Of a DNA stretch of 64,000 nucleotides, positions 52,427 through 61,168 are shown piece after piece. The position numbers and the translations under genes were made by a program. The notes below the pieces were generated by a model. That model was not told the origin of the DNA and made no database searches. It worked only from the letters and a program-made list of their open reading frames with translations. The DNA is from Ilyobacter polytropus DSM 2926 (GTDB lineage: Bacteria; Fusobacteriota; Fusobacteriia; Fusobacteriales; Fusobacteriaceae). Where the stretch lies: assembly GCF_000165505.1 (NCBI RefSeq), contig NC_014632.1:1550001-1614000 (forward strand), given 5' to 3'. Each line of letters starts with the position of its first letter. Positions within the stretch are counted from its first letter, which is position 1.

Positions 52427-53611
52427 TTATTTAGTAATTGTAGCAACTACTCCAGAAGCTACTGTTCTTCCACCTTCTCTTATTGCGAATCTTAGTCCTT
52501 CTTCCATCGCGATTGGGTGAATCAGTTCTACTGTCATCTCTACGTTATCTCCAGGCATTACCATCTCTACTCCTTCTGGTAAGTTGATTGCTCCTGTGAT
52601 ATCTGTTGTTCTAAAGTAGAATTGTGGTCTGTATCCTGTAAAGAATGGAGTATGTCTTCCTCCCTCTTCTTTTGTTAGTACATATACTTCTGATGTGAAT
52701 CCTGTATGTGGAGTGATTGTTCCTGGCTTAGCAAGAACTTGTCCTCTTTCTACGTCTTCTTTCTTTATTCCTCTTAGTAGTGCTCCGATGTTATCTCCGG
52801 CTTCTCCTTGATCAAGAAGCTTTCTGAACATCTCTACTCCTGTACAAACTGCTTTTTGTGTGTCTTTGATTCCGATTATTTCAATCTCTTCTCCGACTTT
52901 GATTATTCCTCTTTCTACTCTTCCAGTTACAACTGTTCCTCTACCTGTGATAGTGAAAACGTCTTCTACTGGCATTAGGAATGGCTGATCTACTGCTCTT
53001 TCTGGTGATGGAATGTAAGAATCTACTGCATCCATAAGTTCTTCGATCTTAGCTACCCATTGAGCTTCTCCGTTAAGAGCTCCTAGTGCTGATCCTGCTA
53101 TCACAGGAATGTCGTCTCCTGGGAATCCGTAGTCTGATAGAAGTTCTCTTACTTCCATCTCTACTAATTCTAGTAACTCTTCGTCATCTACCATATCTGC
53201 TTTGTTTAGGTATACTACGATGTAAGGTACTCCTACCTGTCTTGAAAGAAGGATATGCTCTCTTGTTTGAGGCATTGGTCCGTCTGCTGCTGATACTACT
53301 AGGATAGCTCCATCCATCTGAGCTGCTCCTGTGATCATGTTCTTTACATAGTCAGCATGGCCTGGACAGTCAACGTGAGCGTAGTGTCTGTTTGCTGTTT
53401 CATACTCGATATGAGCTGTATTGATTGTGATTCCTCTTTCTCTCTCTTCTGGTGCCTGGTCAATGTTTGCAAAGTCTACTTTCTTTGCTAATCCTTTGTC
53501 AGAAAGTACTTTTGAGATTGCTGCAGTTGTTGTTGTCTTTCCATGGTCAACGTGTCCTATTGTTCCTACATTTACATGGGGTTTTGATCTTGAAAATTTT
53601 TCCTTAGCCAT
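52427..53611 (-). CDS. tuf: Elongation factor Tu
   Basis: 394-residue translation GTPase delivering aminoacyl-tRNA. G1 GHVDHGKTT, switch [16 protein letters not shown]3 [40 protein letters not shown], then domains 2 and 3 with the aminoacyl-tRNA pocket, ending [10 protein letters not shown]. Downstream of a three-tRNA cluster with the same orientation; the two are likely cotranscribed. AGGAGG precedes the ATG. Confidence 0.98.
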   Translation of the reverse strand: MAKEKFSRSKPHVNVGTIGHVDHGKTTTTAAISKVLSDKGLAKKVDFANIDQAPEERERGITINTAHIEYETANRHYAHVDCPGHADYVKNMITGAAQMDGAILVVSAADGPMPQTREHILLSRQVGVPYIVVYLNKADMVDDEELLELVEMEVRELLSDYGFPGDDIPVIAGSALGALNGEAQWVAKIEELMDAVDSYIPSPERAVDQPFLMPVEDVFTITGRGTVVTGRVERGIIKVGEEIEIIGIKDTQKAVCTGVEMFRKLLDQGEAGDNIGALLRGIKKEDVERGQVLAKPGTITPHTGFTSEVYVLTKEEGGRHTPFFTGYRPQFYFRTTDITGAINLPEGVEMVMPGDNVEMTVELIHPIAMEEGLRFAIREGGRTVASGVVATITK

Positions 53612-53723
53612 TTCAATCCTCCTGATTTTGTTTTATATAAATTTCTTTAATATCTAAGTTCCAGTAAAAAAAAAATCCACACAAATTTCCCAAGATTAAA
53701 GGATCAGTTGTGTAGTGGTAAAG

Positions 53724-53808
<85 letters not shown>

Positions 53809-53833
53809 ATATTTAGTTGTGTCCATAATTTCT

Positions 53834-53908
53834 TGGTACCCCGTAGGAGAATTGAACTCCTGTCTTCAGAGTGAAAATCTGATGTCCTCACCACTGGACG
53901 AACGGGGC
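53834..53908 (-). tRNA. tRNA-Glu (UUC anticodon)
   Basis: The acceptor GCCCCGT pairs with ACGGGGT. The anticodon loop TTTTCAC holds UUC, the T arm has GGAGTTCAATTCTCC, and CCA is encoded at 53834-53836. Confidence 0.92.
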
Positions 53909-53912
53909 ATTA

Positions 53913-53988
<76 letters not shown>

Positions 53989-54001
53989 GACAGACAAAGT
54001 A

Positions 54002-54030
54002 ATTATATATTACCCGCTGTTGTTTGTCAA
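54002..54030 (-). promoter_or_regulatory. Consensus promoter of tRNA-Thr-Glu-Tyr-tuf
   Basis: Minus strand: perfect TTGACA (54025-54030), 17-bp spacer, perfect TATAAT (54002-54007), starting transcription about 10 bases before tRNA-Thr. Confidence 0.92.
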
Positions 54031-54037
54031 TTTTTTT

Positions 54038-54973
54038 TTAAAGTTTTTTTAAAAAAAATGACCCCTCTGTATATATGAACTCAACTTTCTTCTCTTTTTC
54101 CAATATTTCCAAGTATTTATAGAGCTGTTTCTTTTTTCCTCCCACCATCTCACAAAGTTCTTCGATAGAATAAGCTCGTTTAGATAGCATGTTTAAGATC
54201 AACTTTTCTTCCTCTGGAGAATATTTCTCAATTTGATCTCTATTTTTATATTTTTTTATTATCTCTACCCCATTTATTCCAAAAGATTCAAAATATTCTT
54301 TTATTTCCTTAAGTCTTTTAAAGGTAGCAGGCTGTATCCAATCAACGGCTCCTGGTCTTGCAAGAGTATTTAGTTGTATAGCCTCTATACCAAGTTTTTT
54401 CAAAAACTCAGCAAAAAGTTTTAATTCCTCTGGAGTATCATTCACCCCTTCTACTATAAATATCTCCAAAAGTATCTTTCCCTTGAATTTTTCAGATAAT
54501 TTTACCAGCCCTTCTAAAATATCCTCTGACCTAAGAGTTGCATGGGGTCTGTTTACTTTTACAAAAATCTCTTCACTTATAGCATCTAATGAGGGCATTA
54601 TCACATCTGCCTCTATTATATCCTCTATAACTTCATCATAATGAAGAAGGGTTGAGTTTGTTATCACAGCCACCTTTGAATCAGTATTTTCCTTTACCCA
54701 AGTTATAAGTGTTCCTATGTCACTATTCAGCGTTGGTTCACCACTCCCTGAAAAGGTTATATAGTCAGGTTTTATTTTTTTCAAGGCATTTTTCAGCTCT
54801 ATCTTGACCTCTTCAAGATTTACATAACTTCCTCTCTCGCTGAAAGTTTTGCTGTTTCCACCACATTCACAGTATATGCAGTTGAGGTTGCAGGTTTTTG
54901 CCTCTACAAGATCAACTCCCAATGAGACTCCGAGCCTCCTAGACGGAACTGGTCCAAATACATATTTATACAT
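54038..54973 (-). CDS. Radical SAM protein (COG0731-like)
   Basis: 311 residues with the CxxxCxxC cluster at Cys28, Cys32 and Cys35 (TCNLNCIYCECGG), preceded by VFGPVPSRRLGVSLGVDL. ITFSGSGEPTLNSDIGTLI and IMPSLDAISEEIFVKVNRPH are typical of the small radical SAM group related to tRNA wyosine biosynthesis/Fe-S oxidoreductases. The C-terminal 70 residues form a winged-helix-like segment (YSIEELCEMVGGKKKQLYKYLEILEKEKKVEF), unusual for the core family. Substrate unknown. It follows yvcK by 11 bases. Confidence 0.85.
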   Translation of the reverse strand: MYKYVFGPVPSRRLGVSLGVDLVEAKTCNLNCIYCECGGNSKTFSERGSYVNLEEVKIELKNALKKIKPDYITFSGSGEPTLNSDIGTLITWVKENTDSKVAVITNSTLLHYDEVIEDIIEADVIMPSLDAISEEIFVKVNRPHATLRSEDILEGLVKLSEKFKGKILLEIFIVEGVNDTPEELKLFAEFLKKLGIEAIQLNTLARPGAVDWIQPATFKRLKEIKEYFESFGINGVEIIKKYKNRDQIEKYSPEEEKLILNMLSKRAYSIEELCEMVGGKKKQLYKYLEILEKEKKVEFIYTEGSFFLKKL

Positions 54974-54984
54974 AAGTTTCCCCC

Positions 54985-55938
54985 TTAATATTCTACAAGT
55001 GAGTAAATAGCTCCTGCCAACCTGTAAGGATGATGCCTTACTGTACCTTTTTCACTTATCTCAAGAAGTTTTTGCTCCAAAATATCTATTTTCATTTTTT
55101 CTAGATTTTCAAAGTCGACCTCTACTCTTCCGGCACCTTCATCATTATATTTTTCCATTATACATTCAGGTATCTCACTGGAATCGGTGACAACTACATC
55201 CAAAAATTCTCCACCAACATGCTGATTTATTGCTTTTATATGATCTGATACAGTATAACCTCTGCTTTCTCCAGGCTGCTGCATTGCATTACATATATAC
55301 ACTTTTTTAGCCTTTGATTTTATAAGAGACTCTTTCATCTCTGGTATAAGAAGATTTGGAATTATGCTGGTATAAAGACTTCCTATTCCTAGTACTATCA
55401 AATCAGCATTCTCTATTGCATCTAAAGCCTCTTTTACAGGTTGTGGATTTTTTCCAAAAAACACCCGTTCTATGCTCTTATGAGTTTTGGGAATCATAGA
55501 TTCACCAACTACTATTTCTCCGTCTTCCATCTCTGCCAAAAGTGTTACACTTTCACAGGTAGATGGCAATATATTACCTCTGATATCAAATACTTTTCTG
55601 AGACCCTTCATAGCACTAACCAGGTCCCCAGTAACTCCCACCATAGCTGTAAGAAGCAGATTGCCAAGAGGATGCCCCCCTAGGCTGCTGTCTCCTTTAA
55701 ACCTATACTGAAGAAGTTCCTCTACCAGAGGCTCCACTTCACTTAATGCCACCATCACATTTCTCAAATCACCAGGAGCAGGCATATCAAACTCATTTCT
55801 TAATTTACCGCTGCTTCCTCCATCGTCTGCCACCGTTACTATAGCGGTTATCTCTACAGGGAAATGCTTTAACCCTCTAAGGAGAACTGAAAGCCCTGTA
55901 CCTCCGCCTATTACGACAACTTTTGGTTTTATATACAT
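54985..55938 (-). CDS. yvcK: YvcK/CofD-family protein (gluconeogenesis factor)
   Basis: 317 residues from the ATG at 55938 (a TTG at 55959 would extend it by 7). The family block VVVIGGGTGLSVLLRGLKHFPVEITAIVTVADDGGSSGKLRNEF, PGDLRNVMVALS and GHPLGNLLLTAM are unmistakable. It binds UDP-sugars in other bacteria and is needed for cell-shape upkeep on gluconeogenic substrates. It shares an operon with the radical SAM protein. Confidence 0.93.
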   Translation of the reverse strand: MYIKPKVVVIGGGTGLSVLLRGLKHFPVEITAIVTVADDGGSSGKLRNEFDMPAPGDLRNVMVALSEVEPLVEELLQYRFKGDSSLGGHPLGNLLLTAMVGVTGDLVSAMKGLRKVFDIRGNILPSTCESVTLLAEMEDGEIVVGESMIPKTHKSIERVFFGKNPQPVKEALDAIENADLIVLGIGSLYTSIIPNLLIPEMKESLIKSKAKKVYICNAMQQPGESRGYTVSDHIKAINQHVGGEFLDVVVTDSSEIPECIMEKYNDEGAGRVEVDFENLEKMKIDILEQKLLEISEKGTVRHHPYRLAGAIYSLVEY

Positions 55939-56054
55939 AAAATCTCTTTTCCCTTCCAAAATTAATTTTTACATTATTTCCACATAATTATACTACTTCT
56001 CAAAGGATATTTTTTCAAGAAAAACATTTAAAGAATACTAAATTATAAAGTATC

Positions 56055-56082
56055 CCAAAACAAAAGGAGCCTATAAGGCTCC
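56055..56082 (-). terminator. Terminator after the 56092-56529 gene
   Basis: GGAGCC (56066-56071) pairs with GGCTCC (56077-56082), with UUUUGUUUU following on the minus strand. Confidence 0.78.
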
Positions 56083-56091
56083 AAATAATTC

Positions 56092-56529
56092 TTACTTTTT
56101 AAGTTCTTCTAGCAGATATTTATATTGCTTAAGCATTATATTTAAAAATATCTTTTTGGGGAATTGATACCATTTAAACTTCATTCCCTCGATTCCTCTA
56201 AGGGAATCTGATAACATTTTTTTCAGAAATTCAAGTTCTTCAAAACTAACTTTAAATTCCTTTTTATCCTTCTTTTCACACTCATTTTTTAAATAGTCCA
56301 AAAATGACATTACTCCCTGACCTTGAGGTATAGGAGAGCTTCCAAACTGTTTTTTTATCTCGTCTATAAATCTAGATAAAAACTTTTTGTTGGATTTATC
56401 TAGACTAACTGTATATTTTCTTTTTGATTTACCTATCTTTTGCATTGTGTTCATCATACCCGCCATAGAACTCATATTGTTCATTTGCATAGGGTTTAGA
56501 TTATTAGGGTTAATCCTTTGACCTTTCAT
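56092..56529 (-). CDS. Protein of unknown function, Met/Asn-rich N-terminus
   Basis: 145 residues from the ATG at 56529 (GGAGGAG upstream). The first 35 residues are Met- and Asn-rich (NNLNPMQMNNMSSMAGMMNT), suggesting disorder; the rest is helical and basic (KKFLSRFIDEIKKQFG, FEELEFLKKMLSDSLRGIEG, KFKWYQFPKKIFLNIMLKQYKYLLEEL). No signal peptide. It follows tsaC by 37 bases and is probably co-transcribed with it. Family not recognised. Confidence 0.65.
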   Translation of the reverse strand: MKGQRINPNNLNPMQMNNMSSMAGMMNTMQKIGKSKRKYTVSLDKSNKKFLSRFIDEIKKQFGSSPIPQGQGVMSFLDYLKNECEKKDKKEFKVSFEELEFLKKMLSDSLRGIEGMKFKWYQFPKKIFLNIMLKQYKYLLEELKK

Positions 56530-56566
56530 TAATTCTCCTCCATACATAACAAGTTTTTTGCTTATT

Positions 56567-57196
56567 TTAAAATTTTCCTATTATTTTCTCTATCTCTTCT
56601 TTTGATATGCCTCCATGCCTCAAAATAAATGGCTTTTCTCTCATATCTATAATAGTAGACTCTATTCCGAGATTACATGCTCCTCCGTCTACAAGTATAT
56701 CCACTCTTTTTTTGAATTCTTCACTTACATCTGAAAATCTCTTTGGACTGGGTTCTCCAGATATGTTAGCACTTGTAGTTGCCAATATACCACCACAAGC
56801 TCTTATTATATCCAAGGCAAGAGGATGATTTGGCATTCTAACCCCTATACTCTCTCCTCCAGATACCATTACAGAAGGTACATTCTTTTTTTTACGAAGA
56901 ATTATAGTTAATGCTCCCGGCCAGAAAGACTTCATAAGTTTTTCAATCTTTTCTTTATTTTTATCAATATAAGCTATCTTTTCTACAATATTCTCATCAC
57001 TTACAAGAGCTATAAGAGGAGAAGAAAACGTCCTTTCCTTAGCCACATATATCTTCTTAAGTGCCTCTTCTTTTTCGATTATCCCTCCCACACCATAAAC
57101 TGTATCTGTAGGATATATAATCAGTTCTCCAGACTTAACTTTTTTTGCCACAGTAGGAAGATCCATGTTTTTCAAATCAAAAACAATCTGTTTCAT
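56567..57196 (-). CDS. tsaC: Threonylcarbamoyl-AMP synthase (TsaC/Sua5/YrdC)
   Basis: 209 residues; makes the TC-AMP intermediate for t6A37 of ANN-decoding tRNAs. KSGELIIYPTDTVYGVGGI, KIYVAKERTFSSPLIALVSD, FWPGALTIILRKK, GVRMPNHPLALDIIRACGGILATTSANISGEPSP and the C-terminal DGGACNLGIESTIIDM all fit the YrdC fold. It lacks the long Sua5 C-terminal domain. GGTGGAG precedes the ATG. Confidence 0.94.
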   Translation of the reverse strand: MKQIVFDLKNMDLPTVAKKVKSGELIIYPTDTVYGVGGIIEKEEALKKIYVAKERTFSSPLIALVSDENIVEKIAYIDKNKEKIEKLMKSFWPGALTIILRKKKNVPSVMVSGGESIGVRMPNHPLALDIIRACGGILATTSANISGEPSPKRFSDVSEEFKKRVDILVDGGACNLGIESTIIDMREKPFILRHGGISKEEIEKIIGKF

Positions 57197-57321
57197 ACAT
57201 CTCCACCTCGTCTGTTTATTTCGTAAAATATAAAGTATTTTAACATATAAAAAAAAAAAAGCTAGTATCCTGACAACTGCTTTTACTCTTTGTTGTGATA
57301 TTTTTTACAAAATTTTTACCT

Positions 57322-57350
57322 ATGACATTATCATAAAAAGTACTTATATT
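57322..57350 (+). promoter_or_regulatory. Promoter of the omptin-like gene
   Basis: Plus strand: ATGACA (57322-57327), 17-bp spacer, TATATT (57345-57350). The start would be near 57357, leaving an untranslated leader of about 155 bases. Confidence 0.6.
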
Positions 57351-57434
57351 CCGAAAAAAAGTATCAAAAAAATATCTATTTCTGTTGGAAATCAGACTTA
57401 ATTTTGATTTTCCTCTCATTTTAAAAATCAGGCG

Positions 57435-57460
57435 GCCTTGAAATTACCAATTTTTAAGGC
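57435..57460 (+). promoter_or_regulatory. Leader hairpin upstream of the omptin-like gene
   Basis: GCCTTGAAATT (57435-57445) pairs with AATTTTTAAGGC (57449-57460) with one bulge and a G-U pair. It sits in the middle of the predicted 5' leader. The rest of 57197-57512 shows no gene. Confidence 0.35.
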
Positions 57461-57512
57461 TATTATCTCTATTGAGGGGATTTTTATATCAATGTAAAAG
57501 GGGAGAAATTTT

Positions 57513-58520
57513 ATGCTAATGGTAAATACCAAAAACAAAAGGCTGGCTCTGCTGGCAGCTTTTTTTATGTTCACAGTTTCCAACAGCTATTCCATGTCTG
57601 CCACTTCAAATGAAGTTTTCATGGTAGAAAGTGAGAGTAAAATACCGGTATCCATTTCCATTTCAACAGGAGTTTTAAACGGTGAGTCAGAGGAGTATGT
57701 TTATGATGGTTCAAGTAAATTAAGCAAACTTACCTGGGATTTGGATAATGTTCCTGTAATCGGAATTGATACTTCTGTAAAGTTTAAGGAAAAATTTTCA
57801 TTAAATTTTTCAGGTTGGACAAAGATTTCTGAGAGTAGTGGAAACATGGAAGACTATGACTGGTATAATGGAGATGACAATCCTTGGACTGATTATTCAT
57901 CGCACAATACTGAACTTGATGAGGCCTATATGCTAGATATCAACATGAGCTATCTTCTTTATAAGGAAAACAACTTTTCTCTAAGTGGAGAATTGGGTTT
58001 TAGACACGACTACTATAAATGGAATGCCTACGGAGGCTATGCTATATATGATAGTGGCAGTGTTGATGTTGATTTTGATGACGAAAAAAACATTTCTTAC
58101 GATCAAGAATTTTATGCTCCATATTTGGGTTTGACTTTCAACACGAAAAAAAATAAATGGATTATTTCTTCCTATATTAGAGGATCTTTGTGGGCATGGG
58201 GAGAAGCTGAAGACACTCACTATTATCCCGGACTTACTTATGATACTGGGTCTTCTTCTGGATATTTATCCGGTAGTGACTCGATAACATTCAAAGATGA
58301 ATTTGAAAATATAGCCTATCTTTCATTAGGGTTAAATATTGGTTATATGGTTATGGAAAATCTAATTATAAATCTTTCTACAGATTTCCAAAAATATTTC
58401 AGAGAAACAGGTGATGATACTGCATATTATTCCGATGGAACTACTGAGTATTATAAGGACAGTGCAGGTACTTCAAACTACTCTTACACTGTGTCTATAG
58501 GAGCATCATATCTATTTTAA
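57513..58520 (+). CDS. Omptin-family outer membrane protease
   Basis: 335 residues: signal peptide (RLALLAAFFMFTVSNSYS), then a beta-barrel ending in SYLF. The catalytic regions of omptins are visible: a NMEDYDWYNGDDNPWTDYSSHNTELDEAYMLDIN block equivalent to the acidic pair and WxDxSxH stretch around Asp83/Asp85 of OmpT, and EAEDTHYYPG equivalent to the Asp210-His212 pair. It should cleave peptides at the cell surface, using LPS-type lipid for activity in other bacteria. The gene is a plus-strand singleton with GGGGAG 7 bases before its ATG. Substrate preference unknown. Confidence 0.82.
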   Translation: MLMVNTKNKRLALLAAFFMFTVSNSYSMSATSNEVFMVESESKIPVSISISTGVLNGESEEYVYDGSSKLSKLTWDLDNVPVIGIDTSVKFKEKFSLNFSGWTKISESSGNMEDYDWYNGDDNPWTDYSSHNTELDEAYMLDINMSYLLYKENNFSLSGELGFRHDYYKWNAYGGYAIYDSGSVDVDFDDEKNISYDQEFYAPYLGLTFNTKKNKWIISSYIRGSLWAWGEAEDTHYYPGLTYDTGSSSGYLSGSDSITFKDEFENIAYLSLGLNIGYMVMENLIINLSTDFQKYFRETGDDTAYYSDGTTEYYKDSAGTSNYSYTVSIGASYLF

Positions 58521-58524
58521 ATTT

Positions 58525-58551
58525 AAAAAGGAGTCCATCGGACTCCTTTTT
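58525..58551. terminator. Bidirectional terminator between omptin and the sensor kinase
   Basis: A perfect 12-bp stem (58525-58536 with 58540-58551) with an ATC loop, A-tract on the left and T-tract on the right. It serves the convergent genes on both strands. Confidence 0.9.
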
Positions 58552-59939
58552 CATATCATTTTATCAAGTTCAAACCAAAATATAACTTTACCATTTTCAA
58601 GATAAGCACCATGATTACTGCTATGCTTTTCCAAAACTCCTTTCACTATGGCCAGACCAAGGCCTGTCCCCTCACTGCTTCTAGACTTGTCACCCCTATA
58701 AAATGGAGCCCATATTTCCTTCAAGTCCTCCTCAGTCAGATCACTGCATGTATTAATAACCTTCACCCTGTATTTTTCCCCGTCTTCACCTACGTCGACT
58801 TTTATCTTTCCATTTTCCGGAGTATATTTAAAAGCGTTACTCACGAGGTTTTCCAAGACCCTTTTTATATATTTCCAGTCTCCCAGAGCCCATATGTCAT
58901 CTTCAGGATAATATATAACGTATTTTTCAAATTCCATGTAATACTTATCCATTACCTGTCTTATCATCTTTCCAAGATTTATTTTTTCTATATCCAGTTC
59001 CAAATATCCAGCCTCTATCTGGGATATCAGAAGAAGTTCTTTAACCAGTTCATCCATTTTTCTGCTTTCGTCCACTATGACCTCACAGTAAAAATTTCTA
59101 TCCTCATCTGTGGCGATGCCTTCCATCAACCCTTGAGCATATCCTTGTATCAAGGCTATAGGGGTCTTTAATTCGTGACTCACACTAGCAACAAACTCTT
59201 TTCTCAGACTTTCCAGTTTCTTTTCTTTTTCTATATCTTTTTTTAGTTCCAGGTTTGCAATATTCAGATCCTCTATAGTTTCATGAAGAATATCTCCCAT
59301 CCTGTTTATGCTATTCCCCAGTTCACCTATCTCGTCTTTTCTCTCTGATGAAAATTTTAGAGAAAAGTTCAGATTTGATATTCCCTTTGTTATCTCCTTC
59401 AGATGAAGAATGGGCTGGGTTATCTTTTTTGAAAATATAAAAGCCATAATAAGTCCAAAGGCCAAGGCATAGGCAATAATTCTCATATAGTATCTGTTTG
59501 CCACATGGACAGATTCTTGTATAGAGCTTATAGGGGTTCTTATCTCCACAAACCTATTGTGCTGATAAGGAGTAAATAAAATCATAAATTCACCTACAGG
59601 CTCTTCAATCTTTATCTTCTGAAAAACCTGCTTCCCATCCCTTACATCCTCAAGTATCCCTTTGTTCTCTAGCCCCTTTATATACAAGTCTTCTGAAGAC
59701 ACAAAGAGATCATTGGAAAACTGCCTTATATATATTGTTACGTTGTTTTCTCTCTCTAACTGTTCAAAATCTAATGAATGTTCTGGATTTGAGATAATCT
59801 GTGCCACTGATTTCAGATTTTCTTTTTTACTGTCTATATAAAATCTCTCAAGATAAAATTCTGTAATCACATAAAAACCCATCATTATAAAGAGAACCAC
59901 ACTGAATATCAGAAAAAAAATCTTACTTCTTATTCTCAT
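58551..59939 (-). CDS. Sensor histidine kinase
   Basis: 462 residues. TM1 (IFFLIFSVVLFIMMGFYVI), a periplasmic sensor of about 130 residues, TM2 (YALAFGLIMAFIFSKK), HAMP (TQPILHLKEITKGISNL), HisKA with phosphorylated His in VASVSHELKTPIALIQGYAQG, and HATPase with N box LVSNAFKYTPENG, G1 and GTGLGLAIVKGVLEKH. Intact. It is translated from an ATG overlapping the stop of the response regulator gene. It lies next to a copper operon; a metal or envelope signal is possible but unproven. Confidence 0.93.
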   Translation of the reverse strand: MRIRSKIFFLIFSVVLFIMMGFYVITEFYLERFYIDSKKENLKSVAQIISNPEHSLDFEQLERENNVTIYIRQFSNDLFVSSEDLYIKGLENKGILEDVRDGKQVFQKIKIEEPVGEFMILFTPYQHNRFVEIRTPISSIQESVHVANRYYMRIIAYALAFGLIMAFIFSKKITQPILHLKEITKGISNLNFSLKFSSERKDEIGELGNSINRMGDILHETIEDLNIANLELKKDIEKEKKLESLRKEFVASVSHELKTPIALIQGYAQGLMEGIATDEDRNFYCEVIVDESRKMDELVKELLLISQIEAGYLELDIEKINLGKMIRQVMDKYYMEFEKYVIYYPEDDIWALGDWKYIKRVLENLVSNAFKYTPENGKIKVDVGEDGEKYRVKVINTCSDLTEEDLKEIWAPFYRGDKSRSSEGTGLGLAIVKGVLEKHSSNHGAYLENGKVIFWFELDKMI

Positions 59940-60592
59940 TATCCCTCCTCAAAACGATAGCCAAATCCTCTTATTGTTTGTATATATATTTCTCCTATTT
60001 TTTTTCTCAATCTTTTCACATGGGTGTCCACAGTTCTCACATCTCCAAAATAATCCCATCCCCATACAGAGTTCAGTATCTTTTCCCTAGAAAGAGCAAT
60101 GCCTCTATTCTGAACAAAATAAAGCAGCATTTCAAACTCCTTAGAAGTTAACTCCACCGCCTCGCCTTTTATCTCTACTTTCCTGCTTCCTTCATCTATC
60201 TCTATATCTCCGCGGCTTATTTTATCAGGTTTACCAGCTCTTCTGAATATAGCTTTTATTCTCGCCACAAGCAGTCTAGGATTAAAAGGTTTGGTTATAT
60301 ATTCATCCGCTTCCAGCTCAAATCCAAAAATCTGATCATTTTCCTCACTACGGGCTGTCAGCATTATAACAGGAACCATAGACTCTCTTCTTATTTCACG
60401 GCATACACTCCACCCATCCATTTTAGGAAGCATTATATCTAGTATTACGAGATCATATCCACCTTCCTGAAACATTTCTAATGCCTGCATCCCGTCTCCT
60501 GCCTCGTCTACATGATATCCTTCCTTCACCAGATAATCTTTTATCAGCCTTCGCATCTTCCATTCATCTTCTACCACAAGTATCTTTTTCAT
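59939..60592 (-). CDS. OmpR/PhoB-family response regulator
   Basis: 217 residues. Receiver domain with acidic pair VVEDEWKMRRLIKDYL, phosphorylation Asp in YDLVILDIMLPKMDG, Lys in EYITKPFNPRLL; the C-terminal winged helix ends VRTVDTHVKRLRKKIGEIYIQTIRGFGYRFEEG. Upstream of and coupled to the kinase. The SD AGGTGA precedes the ATG. Confidence 0.95.
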   Translation of the reverse strand: MKKILVVEDEWKMRRLIKDYLVKEGYHVDEAGDGMQALEMFQEGGYDLVILDIMLPKMDGWSVCREIRRESMVPVIMLTARSEENDQIFGFELEADEYITKPFNPRLLVARIKAIFRRAGKPDKISRGDIEIDEGSRKVEIKGEAVELTSKEFEMLLYFVQNRGIALSREKILNSVWGWDYFGDVRTVDTHVKRLRKKIGEIYIQTIRGFGYRFEEG

Positions 60593-60613
60593 TCGTCATC
60601 ACCTATTTTCAAG

Positions 60614-60642
60614 TTTAAAAAAGAGCCCTTAATTAGGACTCT
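60614..60642 (-). terminator. Terminator of the copper operon
   Basis: AGAGCCC (60622-60628) pairs with GGACTCT (60636-60642) with one wobble, followed by six U on the minus strand. It separates the copA-csoR unit from the two-component system. Confidence 0.7.
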
Positions 60643-60667
60643 ATTTTCTTTTATATACTATAGTATT

Positions 60668-60799
60668 TTATTTGATTATTCCTTTTGTTATTTTTACTTT
60701 CGCAGTTTCTCTTTCGGGTTTTGAAAGAACTTTTTTTCTGAAATAAAATGCCATTCCCAACATAATAGTTAAATATAAAGATAGTTTTAGAATTTCCAT
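60668..60799 (-). CDS. 43-residue single-pass membrane protein (small ORF)
   Basis: ATG at 60799 behind an excellent AGGAGGTGG site 6 bases upstream; stop at 60668. The product is a single hydrophobic helix (LKLSLYLTIMLGMAFYFRKK) followed by a basic tail (VLSKPERETAKVKITKG). It lies 53 bases after csoR and ends 26 bases before the operon terminator. It has no Cys or Met cluster to bind copper by itself. A role as an accessory to CopA is possible but is a guess. Confidence 0.6.
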   Translation of the reverse strand: MEILKLSLYLTIMLGMAFYFRKKVLSKPERETAKVKITKGIIK

Positions 60800-60852
60800 A
60801 TTACCCACCTCCTAAAAAATTTTAGCATTTTTTTATGGCGTTTCTGTGTCTT

Positions 60853-61155
60853 TTACTTGAGAAGTTTTTTTATTGTATAAAAGAGTTCCTCTATAACCTC
60901 ATCATGCCCCTCTCGTATCTGATCCGCTACACAGCTTTTCATATGAGCTTCCAAAAGTTCTTTTGCCACTCCGTCCATAGCAGATTTTACAGAAGCCACT
61001 TGGTTCAGTATGTCATCACAATATACATCTTCATCCACCATTCTCTTTATACCTCTTATCTGACCCTCTATACGGTTCAGTCGGTTATTTAATTTCTTCT
61101 TGAACTCTACCGAGTGATGAGCATTCCTCACCTGGCAACATTCTTTTCCATCCAT
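60853..61155 (-). CDS. csoR: CsoR-family copper-sensing repressor
   Basis: 100 residues from the ATG at 61155 (AGGAG 8 bases upstream). All-helical DUF156 protein: RLNRIEGQIRGIKRMVDEDVYCDDILNQVASVKSAMDGVAKELLEAHMKSCVADQIREG. The Cys in VYCDD and the His-Cys pair in HMKSC give the copper-binding C-H-C triad. An extra Cys pair (ECCQVRNAHH) lies at the N-terminus. It immediately follows copA, which it probably represses. Confidence 0.92.
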   Translation of the reverse strand: MDGKECCQVRNAHHSVEFKKKLNNRLNRIEGQIRGIKRMVDEDVYCDDILNQVASVKSAMDGVAKELLEAHMKSCVADQIREGHDEVIEELFYTIKKLLK

Positions 61156-61168
61156 CTTTTCCACTCCT

